From positions 278,982 to 342,981 of the forward strand of contig NZ_JAOTPL010000002.1 of the NCBI RefSeq assembly GCF_025631005.1: a DNA stretch of 64,000 nucleotides. Reading direction: 5' to 3'. This DNA is from Haoranjiania flava. Lineage in GTDB: Bacteria; Bacteroidota; Bacteroidia; Chitinophagales; Chitinophagaceae. Shown here piece by piece: positions 55,074 to 63,997 of this stretch (position 1 is its first letter; every line of letters begins with the position of its first letter). The notes beneath the pieces were generated by a model. That model saw nothing but the letters and a program-made list of their open reading frames with translations, did no database searches and had not been told where the DNA came from. The translations under genes and the position numbers were made by a program.

Positions 55074-55463
55074 ATGGCAGTATTAATATTTGTATTATTG
55101 TTTGTAGCCTCTGTAATCCTCGGCTTCATTATCCTGATCCAAAACCCTAAAGGCGGCGGCCTTACAGGCAATATAGGCGGCATGAGCAACCAGATCATGG
55201 GTGTAAAACAAACCAATGATATCATGGAAAAAGGCACATGGATATTTGCAGGACTCATAGGCCTTATCTGCATTGCCTCTACTTACCTGCTTACAGGCAG
55301 CGGCAACAGCAATAAAACCCTTATTGACAAAGTAAATACAAATGCGCCTGCACAGGCTCCTGCAACACCGGCTCCCGGCACAACGGCCCCGTTCAACGCG
55401 CCCGCACAACAGGCAGCGCCTGCACAGCAAGCGGCTCCCGCAGCGGCAGACACCGGCAATTAA
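55074..55463 (+). CDS. secG: Preprotein translocase subunit SecG
   Basis: The 129-residue membrane protein has two helices (VLLFVASVILGFIILIQNP and GTWIFAGLIGLICIASTYLL) around the SecG loop with GGGLTGNIGG. The C-terminal tail is Ala/Pro/Gln-rich (APAQQAAPAQQ) and longer than in E. coli. SecG stabilises the SecYEG channel. It is the last gene of the miaB-lptE-secG cluster and is followed by a terminator. Confidence 0.9.
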   Translation: MAVLIFVLLFVASVILGFIILIQNPKGGGLTGNIGGMSNQIMGVKQTNDIMEKGTWIFAGLIGLICIASTYLLTGSGNSNKTLIDKVNTNAPAQAPATPAPGTTAPFNAPAQQAAPAQQAAPAAADTGN

Positions 55464-55485
55464 ATAGAGCTTAAAATATTTTGAT

Positions 55486-55518
55486 AATCCTGTTCATTGC
55501 GGACAGGATTATTTTTTT
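55486..55518 (+). terminator. Terminator after secG
   Basis: AATCCTGT pairs with ACAGGATT, followed by a T-run, closing the secG operon before the next gene at 55563. Confidence 0.75.
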
Positions 55519-55562
55519 ATAATAATATGATATAAATTTGAGGAATAAGGAAATTTAATGAA

Positions 55563-58271
55563 ATGAATAAACTATTCCTTTTCTGTTTTCTTGTTCTTCC
55601 TTTTTATTTCTCCTACGGCCAGTCAGATCTTTTTACAAAGAAAATTCAACTGACCGATAGCCTCAATACATATCACCCGCGTGAAAAATTATTTATCCAT
55701 TACGATAAACCATTTTACACATTAAAAGATACCTTATGGTTAAAGGGATATATTTTTACCGCCGATCTCAACAAGCCCAATGACAGCAGCAGGATCGCGT
55801 ATGTGGAGCTCATTAATGAAAACAGGGAAGTTGTGAAGCGTTTGAGCCTGCAATGTTTTTCAGGTACCTTCTTCGGAAATATTTTTCTCGACGATAAAAA
55901 TTTTAAACAGGGAGCATATGTGCTGCGCGCATACACAAATTATTTGAGAAATTTCGGCGACTCGCTTTTCTTTGAAAGCCCTTTAAAAATTGTAGATCTT
56001 TTAGCAGAAGAATGGAAAGCCGTGGTAAAAGAAATTAACTTACAGAAAGACAGAATTTCTATCTTAACCATGCTGAAAAATGCAGATCAGCAGCCATTAG
56101 CAAATAAAAGAATAACGGTGAGGTTAAAATCAAAGAGCAGGAATCTGCTAAGATTAAGCACTGTTACAGACAATTCCGGCTATATAAAAATAGATACTGT
56201 TTTTAAAAACCCGGCGAATAACGATCTCAGCTTTGAAATTGAGGACAGGGATAATTTAAAACTTAAGCTCCCTTTAAAAATAAACGGCAAAGAGCAGGCT
56301 GATCTGCAATTTTTTCCCGAAGGCGGAAAGTTTATAGCCGGGAAGCTGCAAACAACAGGATTCAAGGCGGTGGATATTTATGGCAAAGGGATTAATAAGA
56401 ATGGCGTGATAAAAGACAGCAAAGGCGCTGAAGTAGCCGTATTCAGCGCCATACATAAAGGCATGGGAATTACATCGTTCACACCCCGGCAAAACGAAGT
56501 TTATACAGCTTATACGGCAGATGGCATGAAGTTTTTACTGCCACCGGTTGAAAATTCCGGAACAGTACTACAGGTTGTTCATTCAAAAAATTCCGACAGC
56601 ATAAAAATTGTTATTGATGCAAGTGAAGATTTAAAAGGAAGCATTTTTTACCTGTCTGCTACTGCGCGCGGCGTGAGTGCAGCACGTGCCAGGCTGCGTT
56701 TTGTGAATAAACCAATTGAAGTAAACATATCCAAGAATGTTTTTCCTTCCGGCGTAAACAGGATTACTTTATACGATGCGAAGCTTAATCCGTTGAACGA
56801 GCGCGTAGTTTTTATAAAGCACGACGATGATTTAAAAATTACGGTGCAACCGCACAAAGAAATATATAAAAAGAAAGACAGCGTACACCTCTTTTTGCAC
56901 GTACAAAACAGCAGATCCGAAAATGTTGAGGGCAGCCTTTCAGTGGCAGTAATAGATACCGGCCAGGTGAAAATAAATAAGCACGCTGAAAATATAATCA
57001 GTTATATGTTGTTGAGCTCTGATCTGAAAGGGCATATTGAAGAACCATATTATTATTTCAACAATCCTGAGCCCGAAGCTTTAGAGGCATTGATGCTTAC
57101 ACAGGGTTGGGTTGATTATACCCGGAATGATTTTGTTCAGAAATTTAAATATGAAAATACATTTGCCATTTCGGGCAGTGTATCAGATATATTTAATAAA
57201 CCTTCGCGCAATGTAAATGTTGCCCTCTTTGCAAAGGTTGGTTCAGACGGGTCAATTTTTATGGATACCACAACCAATGAGCGGGGCCGATTTGTTTTCA
57301 ATCGTTTCCCGCTTTTTGAAAACGACACAGTAAGCGCGGTGATCCGTGCATTAAACAAACGCGGCAAAGCTTTTAATGTGGGCATTGAATTAGATAAAAT
57401 TGATTACCCGCCATACAATGCTGATTTTTTACCAGTTTCTTCCCGGCCCATTGTTTTAGATACGCTGGTAAAAAAATATATAACGGACCAAAACCGCATT
57501 GAGGCGGAAAAGCGCAAGGACAAAGAGTACCTCGGTGAAGTGGTGGTGACCACAAAAGCAAGAATAGCGGGCTCTAAAAATCTGAATGAAGACGGAGGGT
57601 CAGACCAGGCTATAACAGAAAGCGCATTGAATAATTTGGCCAAAGAATCGTTGCTGGATGTGCTGTATAAAAAAGTGGATGGCTTTACCAAAGGAGTGCG
57701 GCCTAAGACTTTTATCAATGTTTATAAGATCCATGGGGATGAAGTGTATTTCGTGATCGATGGTATAGATGTTAAGTGGTTTTATGAAGGATCTTCAAAC
57801 CACAATGATTATATACAGTTTCTTGATACTTACCTGAAATACTTTTCCGGCGAAGATATAAAAGGGATAGAGGTAATGCGCAGCGGCAGATACAAAAATC
57901 CTTATTCAAGCAGATTATTACATCCTTTACAAAGCGATTGGGATATCTGTTACATAGAGATTACTACCAAAACCGGTGAAGGCCCTTTTATGAAAAGAAC
58001 TCCCGGTGTTTATTTATATAAACCATTGGTGCCGGTTGTAGGTAAACAATTTTACAATCCAAAATATACACCGGAAGAAGAAAGTACACTACCCGATTTC
58101 CGATCTACCATTTATTGGGCGCCACATGTGATCACAGATAAAAACGGCGTGGGGCACATCAGTTTTTATACCTCGCAAAGTAATAGTGGTTGCCTGATCA
58201 TAATGCAGGGAACTGATTTTAATGGCGGCATGGGCGTGCATTATGAAACATTAAAAATCAAAGAGGATTGA
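55563..58271 (+). CDS. Macroglobulin-like protein with a TonB-plug-like domain
   Basis: This 902-residue exported protein has signal FLFCFLVLPFYFSYGQ and repeated beta-sandwich domains similar to MG2 macroglobulin domains (HPREKLFIHYDKPFYTLKDTLWLKGYIF near residue 40). A later region (about 640-770) resembles a TonB-receptor plug (GEVVVTTKARIAGS, then VYFVIDGIDVKWFY), but no barrel follows. The family is common in Bacteroidota and may bind or trap proteins at the cell surface. No partner is obvious; mltG lies downstream. Confidence 0.75.
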   Translation: MNKLFLFCFLVLPFYFSYGQSDLFTKKIQLTDSLNTYHPREKLFIHYDKPFYTLKDTLWLKGYIFTADLNKPNDSSRIAYVELINENREVVKRLSLQCFSGTFFGNIFLDDKNFKQGAYVLRAYTNYLRNFGDSLFFESPLKIVDLLAEEWKAVVKEINLQKDRISILTMLKNADQQPLANKRITVRLKSKSRNLLRLSTVTDNSGYIKIDTVFKNPANNDLSFEIEDRDNLKLKLPLKINGKEQADLQFFPEGGKFIAGKLQTTGFKAVDIYGKGINKNGVIKDSKGAEVAVFSAIHKGMGITSFTPRQNEVYTAYTADGMKFLLPPVENSGTVLQVVHSKNSDSIKIVIDASEDLKGSIFYLSATARGVSAARARLRFVNKPIEVNISKNVFPSGVNRITLYDAKLNPLNERVVFIKHDDDLKITVQPHKEIYKKKDSVHLFLHVQNSRSENVEGSLSVAVIDTGQVKINKHAENIISYMLLSSDLKGHIEEPYYYFNNPEPEALEALMLTQGWVDYTRNDFVQKFKYENTFAISGSVSDIFNKPSRNVNVALFAKVGSDGSIFMDTTTNERGRFVFNRFPLFENDTVSAVIRALNKRGKAFNVGIELDKIDYPPYNADFLPVSSRPIVLDTLVKKYITDQNRIEAEKRKDKEYLGEVVVTTKARIAGSKNLNEDGGSDQAITESALNNLAKESLLDVLYKKVDGFTKGVRPKTFINVYKIHGDEVYFVIDGIDVKWFYEGSSNHNDYIQFLDTYLKYFSGEDIKGIEVMRSGRYKNPYSSRLLHPLQSDWDICYIEITTKTGEGPFMKRTPGVYLYKPLVPVVGKQFYNPKYTPEEESTLPDFRSTIYWAPHVITDKNGVGHISFYTSQSNSGCLIIMQGTDFNGGMGVHYETLKIKED

Positions 58272-58302
58272 AGTAGTTATTTTCATTAATCAAAAACTTT
58301 AT

Positions 58303-58365
58303 TACTTTAGCGCAGGTTTTACCTGCCGGCGATACCGGCAGGTGTAAATCAGAAAATTATCACAG
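58303..58365 (+). promoter_or_regulatory. mltG leader with -7 element and alternative hairpins
   Basis: A near-consensus TACTTTAG (58303-58310) is followed by three arms: GCAGGT (58312-58317), ACCTGC (58321-58326) and GCAGGT (58338-58343). The middle arm can pair with either flank; pairing with the right-hand arm extends to ACCTGCCGG/CCGGCAGGT. The mltG ATG lies at 58366. Confidence 0.5.
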
Positions 58366-59400
58366 ATGAAAAGGTCTACGCTGGTTTGGATTATTATTTC
58401 GGGTGTACTGTTGTTTACAGGCTACCGCTTAAACAATGCTTTAAACAAGAGCATAACTAAATTTGATGCAGAGGCCAGGTATGTATTTAACCGCGAAGAG
58501 GGCAATGCAAAAGAAGAGATCAAAAAGCAGATCAGGGAAGGCCAGCTGCTGCAGAATGAAGAGCGCTTTTTCCGCATCGCAGACCTGCTGAATGTGTGGG
58601 GCAACGTAACGCCGGGAAGATTTGAAATTAAAAAAGGCGCAACCGGCTGGGAGATCATGCAGACATTAAAAAACAACCAGCAATCCAACCAGGTAGATTT
58701 TACCATTAAGAAACTGCAAACCAAGGAGGGCCTTTCGTCCATCATCGGAAGAAGGTTTCTTACAGACTCAGCTACTGCCTATAAGTTCCTCACCAGCCTG
58801 GATTCGCTGGCGCCGTTAGGTGTGGATACGCATACGGTTTTTACACTCATCATCCCAGATAATTTTTCCATACACTATAAAAGTGATACCAGGAAAATAC
58901 TGGAGCATTTTAAACAAAAATCCGATTCCTTCTGGGTTGCTGATAACAGGCTGGATAAAGTGGCACAGTCCGGCCTTACAAAGAAGCAATTTTATATACT
59001 GGCTTCTATCGTGGAAGAAGAATCCGCTAAGGACGATGAGAAAGGGAATATTGCCAGTGTGTACCTGAACAGGATGCGCCGCGGCATGAGGCTGGGAGCC
59101 GATCCTACCGTGAAGTTTGCTTTGCGCCGGTTTGACCTGAGGAGAATTTTGAATGAAGACCTGAAAGTGCAATCGCCGTACAACACGTATGTCAACAGCG
59201 GATTGCCGCCCGGCCCCATATGTACGCCATCTGCCGCTACCATTGATGCTATGCTGCCCGTACCGGCTACCAATTATCTGTTCTTTGTAGCTAAGGACGA
59301 CTTCAGCGGCTACCATGTATTTACTACCAATTACAACGATCACCTGGCTTTCGCAGAAAAATACCGCAAAGCGCTGGACGAGCAGCATATTAAACGATAA
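58366..59400 (+). CDS. mltG: Endolytic murein transglycosylase MltG
   Basis: A 344-residue inner-membrane enzyme that cuts nascent peptidoglycan strands. It has one N-terminal helix (VWIIISGVLLFTGYRL), a LysM-like region (about 80-160, with GRFEIKKGATGWEIMQTL) and the YceG domain, where EEESAKDDEKGNIASVYLNRM holds the catalytic Glu and RLGADPTVKF and SPYNTYVNSGLPPGPICTPS are conserved. Its leader contains alternative hairpins. Its products feed the recycling steps represented by anmK and nagA. Confidence 0.93.
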   Translation: MKRSTLVWIIISGVLLFTGYRLNNALNKSITKFDAEARYVFNREEGNAKEEIKKQIREGQLLQNEERFFRIADLLNVWGNVTPGRFEIKKGATGWEIMQTLKNNQQSNQVDFTIKKLQTKEGLSSIIGRRFLTDSATAYKFLTSLDSLAPLGVDTHTVFTLIIPDNFSIHYKSDTRKILEHFKQKSDSFWVADNRLDKVAQSGLTKKQFYILASIVEEESAKDDEKGNIASVYLNRMRRGMRLGADPTVKFALRRFDLRRILNEDLKVQSPYNTYVNSGLPPGPICTPSAATIDAMLPVPATNYLFFVAKDDFSGYHVFTTNYNDHLAFAEKYRKALDEQHIKR

Positions 59401-59438
59401 AATTATATTAGCTATACCAGCACTTCTGAAAAGAGGGC

Positions 59439-60521
59439 CTACAGGAACTCATCATCATAGTTGCGCTTCACTTCGGCTACATAATCTTTCAGTTCGTTCT
59501 CTTTATTTTTCTTGCAGATCAGCAGCGAATCTTTGGTGTCGATAATGATGAGGTCATCCACACCCTGAAGCACTACCAGCTTGTTGTTGTCTGTGCTGAT
59601 CATGCATTGTGTGGCATCAATGATGATGGTTTTATCGCCCACCACTGCATTGCCCAGGTAGTCTTTTTCAAGGGTTTCGTATACACTGCTCCAGGTGCCG
59701 ATGTCTGTCCATCCGAATGTGGAAGGTATCACATACACATTCTGCAATTTTTCCAGGATAAAATTGTCGATAGACATCACTATGCAGAAAGGGTAAATGC
59801 GGTTGATGGCATTGCGTTCTTCCGGAGTATTCAGTTTGTCTTTTTCTGCATCAAAGACCTCGTAAACTTCCGGCAGGTGCTTTTCAAAATTGTCTAAAAT
59901 ATTTTTAGCTCTCCAGATAAAGATACCCGAGTTCCAGAGAAAGTCGCCGCTGTCGAGGAATGCCTGGGCAATCTCCAGGTTTGGTTTTTCGGTAAAGGTT
60001 TTTACTTTATAAATACCCGGCACAGCATCTACATGTGCATGCTGAATGTAGCCGTAATTTGTGTTGGGGTAGGTGGGCTTTACCCCTACGGTTACCAATG
60101 CTTTGATCTGGTCTGTAAAGTCGAGCCCGCGTGTTATCTCTTCTTCAAAAGTTTTTTGTTCCAGTATCAGTTGGTCTGCCGGGCTGATGATCAGGTTGGC
60201 GCTCGGGTTTCTGCCGTAGAGTTTCATGGCGCCATACAATACGGAGGAAGCCGTATTCTTGCCGCTGGGCTCAATCAGTATATTTTCTGGTGCGAGGCCG
60301 GGAACCTGCTCCTGTACGATCTGTTCAAAATCCTTGTGAGTGATTATATAAATATTCTCTTTGGGAATAAATGATATGTACCGTTCGTAAGTGATTTGTA
60401 TCAACGTTTTGCCCACGTTTAAAATATCAAGAAATTGCTTGGGCAATCCGCATTTACTTTTAGGCCATAACCTGGTGCCCGCACCGCCAGCCAATATCAG
60501 GACATAGTGATTGCTGTTCAT
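59439..60521 (-). CDS. Mannose-1-phosphate guanylyltransferase
   Basis: A 360-residue nucleotidyltransferase that makes GDP-mannose for glycan synthesis. The nucleotide loop is LAGGAGTRLWPKSKCGLPKQFL, and FTEKPNLEIAQAFLDSGDFLWNSGIFIWRA and FGWTDIGTWSSV are family signatures. The product is shorter than bifunctional ManC enzymes and lacks the isomerase domain. It converges on mltG with a 38-bp gap. A sugar-nucleotide role in surface polysaccharide synthesis is likely. Confidence 0.92.
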   Translation of the reverse strand: MNSNHYVLILAGGAGTRLWPKSKCGLPKQFLDILNVGKTLIQITYERYISFIPKENIYIITHKDFEQIVQEQVPGLAPENILIEPSGKNTASSVLYGAMKLYGRNPSANLIISPADQLILEQKTFEEEITRGLDFTDQIKALVTVGVKPTYPNTNYGYIQHAHVDAVPGIYKVKTFTEKPNLEIAQAFLDSGDFLWNSGIFIWRAKNILDNFEKHLPEVYEVFDAEKDKLNTPEERNAINRIYPFCIVMSIDNFILEKLQNVYVIPSTFGWTDIGTWSSVYETLEKDYLGNAVVGDKTIIIDATQCMISTDNNKLVVLQGVDDLIIIDTKDSLLICKKNKENELKDYVAEVKRNYDDEFL

Positions 60522-60715
60522 TATCTGTTAGGAGTATATTCGAAGAATTATTAAAGGCCAAAATTACATATTTTACCGTAATTCGGCATTTTATTCCTGA
60601 AATAACGGATGTAGCCAATATTAATGAACCTGAGACAAATCAGCAGCTAATTATAGCTTTACCTTCATAATTGAATGATTTCTGGATAAAAACGTTATTT
60701 TTTGGTTTGAAATAG

Positions 60716-60723
60716 TATTTTTG
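60716..60723 (+). promoter_or_regulatory. -7 promoter element of efp
   Basis: TATTTTTG is a full TAnnTTTG match, 19 bp before the efp ATG at 60743. The -33 region is T-rich without a well-placed TTTG. Confidence 0.5.
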
Positions 60724-60742
60724 CCGAAATAAATATAACATT

Positions 60743-61312
60743 ATGGCAACCACTTCCGACATCAGTCGTGGAATGATTCTTAAACTTGACAACAACTTAT
60801 ATTCTGTAGTAGAATTCGGAGAAAACAAAACAGCAAGAGCAGCCGCAAAAGTATGGGCAAAATTAAAAGGTGTGGACACCAACCGTTCCATTGAAAAAAC
60901 CTGGAACAGTGGCGAAAATATCTATCCCGTGCGCGTTGAAAAACACACTTACCAGTATTTATACAAAGACGAGGCGGGCTACAACGTAATGAATAACGAA
61001 ACATTTGAGCAGATCACCTTGTCTGAAGAAATGATAGACGCACCGCAATTCCTGAAAGACGGTTGTGAAGTTTTTGTTTTCATCAACACAGAAACAGAAC
61101 AGGCCATTGGTGCAGAACTTCCCGAAAAAATTGTATTGCAGGTTACCTATTGCGAGCCCGGCCTCAGAGGCGATACCGCTACAAGAGCGCTTAAGCCGGC
61201 CACACTCGAAACCGGCGCTGCCGTTCAGGTTCCCTTATTTGTAAACGAAGGAGAACTTATCCGCGTAAACACCAAAACGGGGGAATACGTGGAAAGAGTA
61301 AAAGAAGGCTAA
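60743..61312 (+). CDS. efp: Elongation factor P with a divergent loop
   Basis: A 189-residue three-domain translation factor that rescues ribosomes stalled at polyproline. Domains II and III are typical: MNNETFEQI near 90, VLQVTYCEPGLRGDTATRALKPATLETGA near 130-160 and VNTKTGEYVERV at the end. The loop at residues 22-42, which normally holds PGKG and the modified residue, reads VEFGENKTARAAAKVWAKLKG and lacks that motif. The rest of the fold looks intact. No EF-P-modifying enzyme gene is adjacent. Confidence 0.9.
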   Translation: MATTSDISRGMILKLDNNLYSVVEFGENKTARAAAKVWAKLKGVDTNRSIEKTWNSGENIYPVRVEKHTYQYLYKDEAGYNVMNNETFEQITLSEEMIDAPQFLKDGCEVFVFINTETEQAIGAELPEKIVLQVTYCEPGLRGDTATRALKPATLETGAAVQVPLFVNEGELIRVNTKTGEYVERVKEG

Positions 61313-61417
61313 GGCTTGCTTCATCCGGCCTGGAAACTGCAGCCAAAACACATTTCAGGAAACGGGCAGGATGCTGTATAGGATCATTAAACATTATTCA
61401 TAAAATAATTCACAACC

Positions 61418-61909
61418 ATGGACTACAAACAAATCCAGGATCTTATTAAGTCGGTAAACAAAAGCAATATCGGTGAATTGTCAATCCAGCAGGGCGACTT
61501 TAAAATTACTATTAAACAAAAGAAAGAAAATATCCAGACGTTTGCCAACCCCGCATATTTTATGCCCCAGCAGCCGTCGTTGCCGCAAACTGCACAGCCG
61601 CAGCTCCCAGCCTCGGCCCAGCCGGAAGCCGCCAAGCCCGCAGCTCAGGAAGATAGCATGGCAAACGCTAACCACCTCATCATCAAAAGCCCGATGATCG
61701 GTACTTTTTACAGGAGAGCCTCTCCTGACAAACCAGCGCTCGTTGAAGTTGGCTCCGAAGTAGAGGTAGGCCAGCCGGTATGTGTGATAGAGGCAATGAA
61801 ACTTTTCAATGAAATTGAAAGTGAGATCTCCGGCAAGATCGTGAAAGTGCTTGTAGATGATGCAAGCCCCGTAGAGTATGACCAGCCTTTATTCTTAGTA
61901 GAACCGTAA
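61418..61909 (+). CDS. accB: Biotin carboxyl carrier protein of acetyl-CoA carboxylase
   Basis: The 163-residue carrier has an N-terminal helical part, a Pro/Ala/Gln-rich hinge (about 50-85) and a C-terminal biotinyl domain. The biotinylated Lys is in VIEAMKLFNEIESE near residue 128. It carries CO2 from AccC to the carboxyltransferase in the first step of fatty-acid synthesis. accC starts 36 bp downstream, so the two form one operon. It follows efp across 105 bp. Confidence 0.95.
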   Translation: MDYKQIQDLIKSVNKSNIGELSIQQGDFKITIKQKKENIQTFANPAYFMPQQPSLPQTAQPQLPASAQPEAAKPAAQEDSMANANHLIIKSPMIGTFYRRASPDKPALVEVGSEVEVGQPVCVIEAMKLFNEIESEISGKIVKVLVDDASPVEYDQPLFLVEP

Positions 61910-61945
61910 TCGCTCATTTATTTGGTTACTTATTTCAATTAAATT

Positions 61946-63289
61946 ATGTTCAATAAAATATTGATTGCCAATCGTGGCGAAATTGCGCTGCGCATTATCA
62001 GGACCTGTCGCGAGATGGGCATAAAAACGGTAGCCGTTTACTCTACGGCAGATAAAGACAGCCTGCATGTGCGTTTCGCAGATGAAGCCGTTTGTATCGG
62101 TAAGCCGCATAGCTCAGATTCTTACCTCAACATTCCCCACATTATTGCAGCAGCAGAAATTACCAATGCAGATGCAATTCACCCGGGGTATGGTTTCCTG
62201 GCAGAGAATGCACGTTTTGCACAGATCTGTCAGCACCACAATATAAAATTCATTGGCCCCACGCCGGAGATGATCTCCCAGATGGGTGATAAGAATACGG
62301 CAAAGGCAACCATGATCCGTGCGGGCGTGCCGGTGGTGCCGGGTGTGGAAGGATTGCTGGGCAGTGTAGATCACGCCATAGATTCTGCCAAAAAAATCGG
62401 TTACCCAGTAATACTTAAAGCTACTGCAGGCGGCGGCGGCAAAGGCATGCGCGTGGTTTGGAAAGAAGAGGAAATGGAACGAAACTATACCGCTGCCAAA
62501 CAGGAAGCTGCCGCATCGTTTAAGAATGACGGCATTTACATGGAAAAATTTGTGCAGGAACCTCGCCACATAGAAATACAGGTTGCAGGCGACCAGCATG
62601 GTAATGTGTGCCACCTGAGCGAGAGAGACTGCTCCATTCAAAGGCGCCATCAGAAGCTGGTGGAAGAATCTCCATCACCATTCATGACGCCCGAGCTTCG
62701 GCAGAAAATGGGCGATGCTGCCGTGAAAGCCGCAGCAGCCATCAATTACGAAGGATTGGGCACCATAGAATTCCTGGTAGATAAAGACCGCAATTTCTAC
62801 TTTATGGAAATGAACACCCGTGTACAGGTAGAGCATTGCGTAACCGAAGAAGTGATCAAGTTTGACCTGATCAAGGAACAGATACTCATCGCGATGGGTG
62901 AAAAAATTTCAGGCAATAACTATATTCCCGAACTGCATGCTATTGAAGTAAGGATCAATGCAGAAGATCCTTTCCACGATTTCCGTCCATCTCCGGGCAA
63001 GATAAAAGTATTTAACACGCCCGGCGGCCAGGGAGTGCGCGTAGACAGCCATGCTTATGCCGGCTATGTGATACCCCCTTATTACGACTCTATGATCGGT
63101 AAGCTGATTGTGGTGGCCCGCACAAGGGAAGACGCCATCAAAAAAATGCGCCGCGCTTTAAGAGAATTTGTGATAGAAGGCGTAAAGACCACCATACCTT
63201 TTGCACAACAGATCATGCGCAATGAAGACTTCCAGAAAGGTAACTTTACCACGAAATTTCTGGAGACTTTCGAAGCGAAGGAGCCTTAG
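61946..63289 (+). CDS. accC: Biotin carboxylase subunit of acetyl-CoA carboxylase
   Basis: A 447-residue ATP-grasp enzyme that carboxylates the biotin on AccB using bicarbonate and ATP. The N-terminal FNKILIANRGEIALRIIRTC, the Gly-rich ATP loop ATAGGGGKGMRVV, the LSERDCSIQRRHQKLVEESPSP segment and the FMEMNTRVQVEHCVTE catalytic region are all present. It ends in a normal C-terminus. It is the distal gene of the accBC pair. Confidence 0.97.
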   Translation: MFNKILIANRGEIALRIIRTCREMGIKTVAVYSTADKDSLHVRFADEAVCIGKPHSSDSYLNIPHIIAAAEITNADAIHPGYGFLAENARFAQICQHHNIKFIGPTPEMISQMGDKNTAKATMIRAGVPVVPGVEGLLGSVDHAIDSAKKIGYPVILKATAGGGGKGMRVVWKEEEMERNYTAAKQEAAASFKNDGIYMEKFVQEPRHIEIQVAGDQHGNVCHLSERDCSIQRRHQKLVEESPSPFMTPELRQKMGDAAVKAAAAINYEGLGTIEFLVDKDRNFYFMEMNTRVQVEHCVTEEVIKFDLIKEQILIAMGEKISGNNYIPELHAIEVRINAEDPFHDFRPSPGKIKVFNTPGGQGVRVDSHAYAGYVIPPYYDSMIGKLIVVARTREDAIKKMRRALREFVIEGVKTTIPFAQQIMRNEDFQKGNFTTKFLETFEAKEP

Positions 63290-63298
63290 ATTTTAATG

Positions 63299-63649
63299 GA
63301 CAATTGATAATTGACAATTGAAAGTGGAAAGTGGGAAAATGCAGAAAGAGAGTTAATTGTCAATCCGGAGAGGATAATTTGAAAACGGTAAATTTTATTT
63401 TCCGCGTTTGAGAGGTATGTGTAATCGCAAATAAACCTACTGCTTAATCGGATGTTACCCAATATTGTAAAGAAATAGTAAACCGCATCTATAATTCAAT
63501 AAAGAATAGCTTGAATTCTTTCGATAAATTATTTTTAACCACATTGAATGGTATTAGGTTTATTGGAAATTATAATACCATCAGATTGATAAATTATAAC
63601 ACCAACAGGTTAATTTATTTCTTCAGTTCAACCAGCATTAGTAATAGAT
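63299..63649. repeat. Intergenic region with TTGACAATTG short repeats
   Basis: GATAATTGACAATTGAAAGTGGAAAGTG and the inverted TTAATTGTCAATCC (63299-63367) resemble the repeats in the rRNA spacer at 21917-21988. Further on, TATAATACCATCAGATTGATAAA and TATAACACCAACAGGTTAATTTA (63570-63619) are a degenerate direct repeat. No gene was seen in the gap. Confidence 0.5.
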
Positions 63650-63997
63650 ATGCATACAAAAAAAGACAGTAAGAATATCTACAAGCAAATGAAATTCAGG
63701 GCGGGTATTTTTCAGATAAAAAATTTGAAGAATGGTAAGCTATATTTAGAAACAAGTTGTGACTTGGAAAGAGCATATAACTCTGACAAGTTTCAGCTAA
63801 ATTCCGGGCTACATAGCAACAAAGAATTACAAAGTGATTGGAATAACCTGGGAAGTGATCAGTTTGAATTTAGCGTGATTGATGAGCTGAAAATTGATGA
63901 TGATGCAACAGAGATCAAGATAAAATCTGACTTAAAGGAATTTGCTGAAATGTATAGAACTGAATTACTCAAAAAAGGACAAAATCTATATAAATAA
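63650..63997 (+). CDS. Degenerate GIY-YIG-family protein
   Basis: The 115-residue protein has the GIY-YIG framework but with key changes: the GIY motif is GIFQIKN, the YIG motif is YLETS, and the usual Arg-containing helix reads DLERAYNSDKFQL. The C-terminal WNNLGSDQFEFSVIDEL is typical of a Bacteroidota GIY-YIG subfamily. The changed residues suggest reduced or lost nuclease activity. The gene lies 360 bp after accC without a clear operon partner in the window. Confidence 0.7.
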   Translation: MHTKKDSKNIYKQMKFRAGIFQIKNLKNGKLYLETSCDLERAYNSDKFQLNSGLHSNKELQSDWNNLGSDQFEFSVIDELKIDDDATEIKIKSDLKEFAEMYRTELLKKGQNLYK

